DNA from: Rhizobiaceae bacterium
Lineage (GTDB): Bacteria > Pseudomonadota > Alphaproteobacteria > Rhizobiales > Rhizobiaceae
Assembly: GCA_021648425.1 (NCBI GenBank)
Contig: JAKISV010000143.1
Coordinates: 1 to 7,127 of the forward strand
Reading direction: 5' to 3'
DNA length: 7,127 nucleotides
The translations under genes were made by a program, and so were the position numbers. This document shows, in pieces, positions 6,037 through 7,127 of the stretch (the first letter of the stretch is position 1; each line of letters opens with the position of its first letter). The notes below the pieces were generated by a model. That model was not told where the DNA came from. It searched no databases and was given only the letters and a program-made list of their open reading frames with translations.

Positions 6037-7086
6037 TTGAGCGATTTATTCGCTTCTCACGAAGATAGCAGTTCTAACGATGCCCACCGCCCGCTGGCTG
6101 ATCGGATGCGCCCGGCGAACCTGAGCGATGTTGTAGGGCAGGACCACCTTTGCGGTAGCGATGGTGTGCTCACCCGCATGATAAGGTCACGTTCCCTGGG
6201 CAGCCTGATATTCTGGGGCCCGCCTGGAACCGGCAAAACAACTGTGGCACGGCTTCTTGCCAACGAAACGGATCTGGTTTTCCAGCAAATTTCTGCAATA
6301 TTTTCCGGTGTTGCAGACTTAAAAAAGATTTTCGAAGCAGCGCGCCAGTATAAACAGACCGGCAAAACTACGTTGCTGTTTGTTGACGAGATACATCGTT
6401 TTAATCGCGCGCAGCTGGATTCGTTTCTGCCGGTAATGGAAGACGGGACTATTGTGCTGGTGGGTGCAACAACGGAAAATCCTTCATTTGAACTGAACGC
6501 CGCTTTGTTATCACGCTCCAATGTACTGACCTTCCATTCACTTGACCCTGATGCGTTAGGATTACTGCTGGACAGGGCGCAGAAATTGCAGGGTGATAAA
6601 TTGCCCGTGGATAAAGAGGCCCGCGCTGCACTGATCAGAATGGCCGACGGTGACGGGCGCGCCGTATTAAGCCTGGCAGAGGAAGTATGGCGCACTGCGA
6701 CTAAAGATGAGGTTTATGATGCCGACAAACTGCAGGAGGTCTTGCAGCGTCGCGCACCAATCTATGACAAGGGTCAGGATGGTCATTACAACCTTGTAAG
6801 CGCTCTGCACAAGGCTGTGCGCGGCTCTGACCCTGATGCGTCACTTTATTATCTGGCGCGCATGCTGGATGCCGGTGAGGACCGGCGCTTTATTGCACGA
6901 CGACTGGTGCGCATGGCCAGTGAAGATATCGGTAATGCCGACCCCCAGGCGCTGGTGGTAGCCATGGCAGCAACAGACAGCTTTGATTTTCTTGGGATGC
7001 CCGAAAGTGATCTGGCACTCGACCAGGCCTGCATATATCTGGCAACAGCACCTAAATCCAATTCGGTTGATGTGGCCTATAAATAA
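6037..7086 (+). CDS. rarA: Replication-associated recombination protein RarA (MgsA), truncated by tandem stop codons
   Basis: RarA is a cytosolic AAA+ ATPase related to clamp loader subunits and RuvB. It acts at stalled replication forks and interacts with SSB in E. coli. From the TTG at 6037 the product is 349 residues; the family is usually about 430-450. Visible are PLADRMRP and VVGQDHL near the N terminus, Walker A GPPGTGKT (61-68), Walker B LLFVDEIH (113-120), sensor 1 GATTENPS (143-150), an arginine-finger segment LLSRSN (157-162), GDGRAVLSL (205-213) and the conserved HKAVRGSDPDASLYYLARML (258-277) of the C-terminal region. The reading frame ends after VAYK in TAA TAA, yet the downstream codons in the same frame still encode RarA-like sequence (separate entry). 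The ATPase module is complete; the last ~90 residues of the oligomerisation domain are cut off. The gene may be a pseudogene, a functional truncation or affected by a sequence error. It lies 18 bp after the protease and shares its transcript. Confidence 0.88.
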   Translation: MSDLFASHEDSSSNDAHRPLADRMRPANLSDVVGQDHLCGSDGVLTRMIRSRSLGSLIFWGPPGTGKTTVARLLANETDLVFQQISAIFSGVADLKKIFEAARQYKQTGKTTLLFVDEIHRFNRAQLDSFLPVMEDGTIVLVGATTENPSFELNAALLSRSNVLTFHSLDPDALGLLLDRAQKLQGDKLPVDKEARAALIRMADGDGRAVLSLAEEVWRTATKDEVYDADKLQEVLQRRAPIYDKGQDGHYNLVSALHKAVRGSDPDASLYYLARMLDAGEDRRFIARRLVRMASEDIGNADPQALVVAMAATDSFDFLGMPESDLALDQACIYLATAPKSNSVDVAYK

Positions 7087-7127
7087 TAACTTACAGCTGC
7101 CAGGGAACATGGCTCACTCCGCCCACC
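7087..7127 (+). pseudogene. rarA: In-frame continuation of rarA beyond the tandem stops (cut by window edge)
   Basis: After the two TAA codons (7084-7089) the same frame reads LTAAREHGSLRPP to the window end. From memory, RarA proteins have a lysine followed by AA-L-x-x-A-R-E at this place (E. coli FKAALADARE). The alignment therefore runs without a gap if the two stops replace the two alanines. This stretch is the remnant of the normal C-terminal domain rather than an intergenic region. How far it continues cannot be seen. Confidence 0.75.

Noticed and set aside
6057..6695. A 212-codon open frame on the minus strand inside rarA
   Set aside because: It lies fully antisense to the strongly conserved RarA ATPase region, has no recognisable protein features, and is what a mirror frame of a codon-biased gene looks like.
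7084..7089. Reassignment of UAA to an amino acid, explaining the stops in rarA
   Set aside because: rpsM, rpsK and the protease gene in this window end normally on TAA, so a global code change is not credible. Local readthrough is not excluded.
7072..7127. A simple frameshift as the cause of the short rarA
   Set aside because: The downstream RarA-like residues are in the same frame as the upstream part, so no net shift of frame is needed.
1..7127. A novel defence, mobile or biosynthetic system
   Set aside because: Every open frame with credible coding character belongs to a well-known housekeeping family, and there are no CRISPR-type repeats, transposase genes, integrase sites or tRNA-linked insertions.

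Overview
The window is a stretch of bacterial housekeeping chromosome, all on the + strand, in the order secY (3' part) - adk - rpsM - rpsK - rpoA - rplQ - HtrA/Do-type serine protease - rarA. The end of the ribosomal protein cluster without rpsD between rpsK and rpoA, the Cys4 zinc-type LID in adenylate kinase, and the Do protease plus RarA ATPase directly after rplQ point to an alphaproteobacterium, most likely of the Rhizobiales/Hyphomicrobiales type. Base composition looks close to 50 % GC by eye, modest for that group. I cannot name a genus.

Region by region: positions 1-1683 hold the last ~340 codons of secY and a complete adk, joined by a 4-base stop/start overlap. Positions 1684-1941 are noncoding and rich in inverted repeats. 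They include a terminator-like hairpin with a T6 tail, a weak promoter candidate and a perfect 16-bp palindrome just before the rpsM ribosome binding site. Positions 1942-4426 carry rpsM (GTG start), rpsK, rpoA and rplQ. These are separated by spacers of 124, 96 and 60 bp, each with at least one clear hairpin. A strong rho-independent terminator at 4454-4482 closes this unit. After a 123-bp AT-rich promoter-like region, the protease gene (4606-6018) and rarA (6037 onward) form a probable two-gene operon with an 18-bp gap.

The genes cover protein export (SecY), nucleotide balance (Adk), ribosome and RNA polymerase assembly (S13, S11, alpha, L17), envelope protein quality control (Do protease) and replication fork maintenance (RarA). 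No mobile element, CRISPR array, tRNA, rRNA or phage gene is visible, and I see no new multi-gene system.

The one real anomaly is at the 3' end. rarA stops at two tandem in-frame TAA codons (7084-7089) about 90 residues short of the usual family length. The same frame then continues with recognisable RarA sequence up to the window edge. The gene therefore looks interrupted by nonsense codons, or the stops are a sequence error or a recoding event. Secondary points of interest are the hairpins at every junction of the rpsM-rplQ unit, a dyad plus direct repeat upstream of the protease, and an atypical second PDZ domain in the protease.
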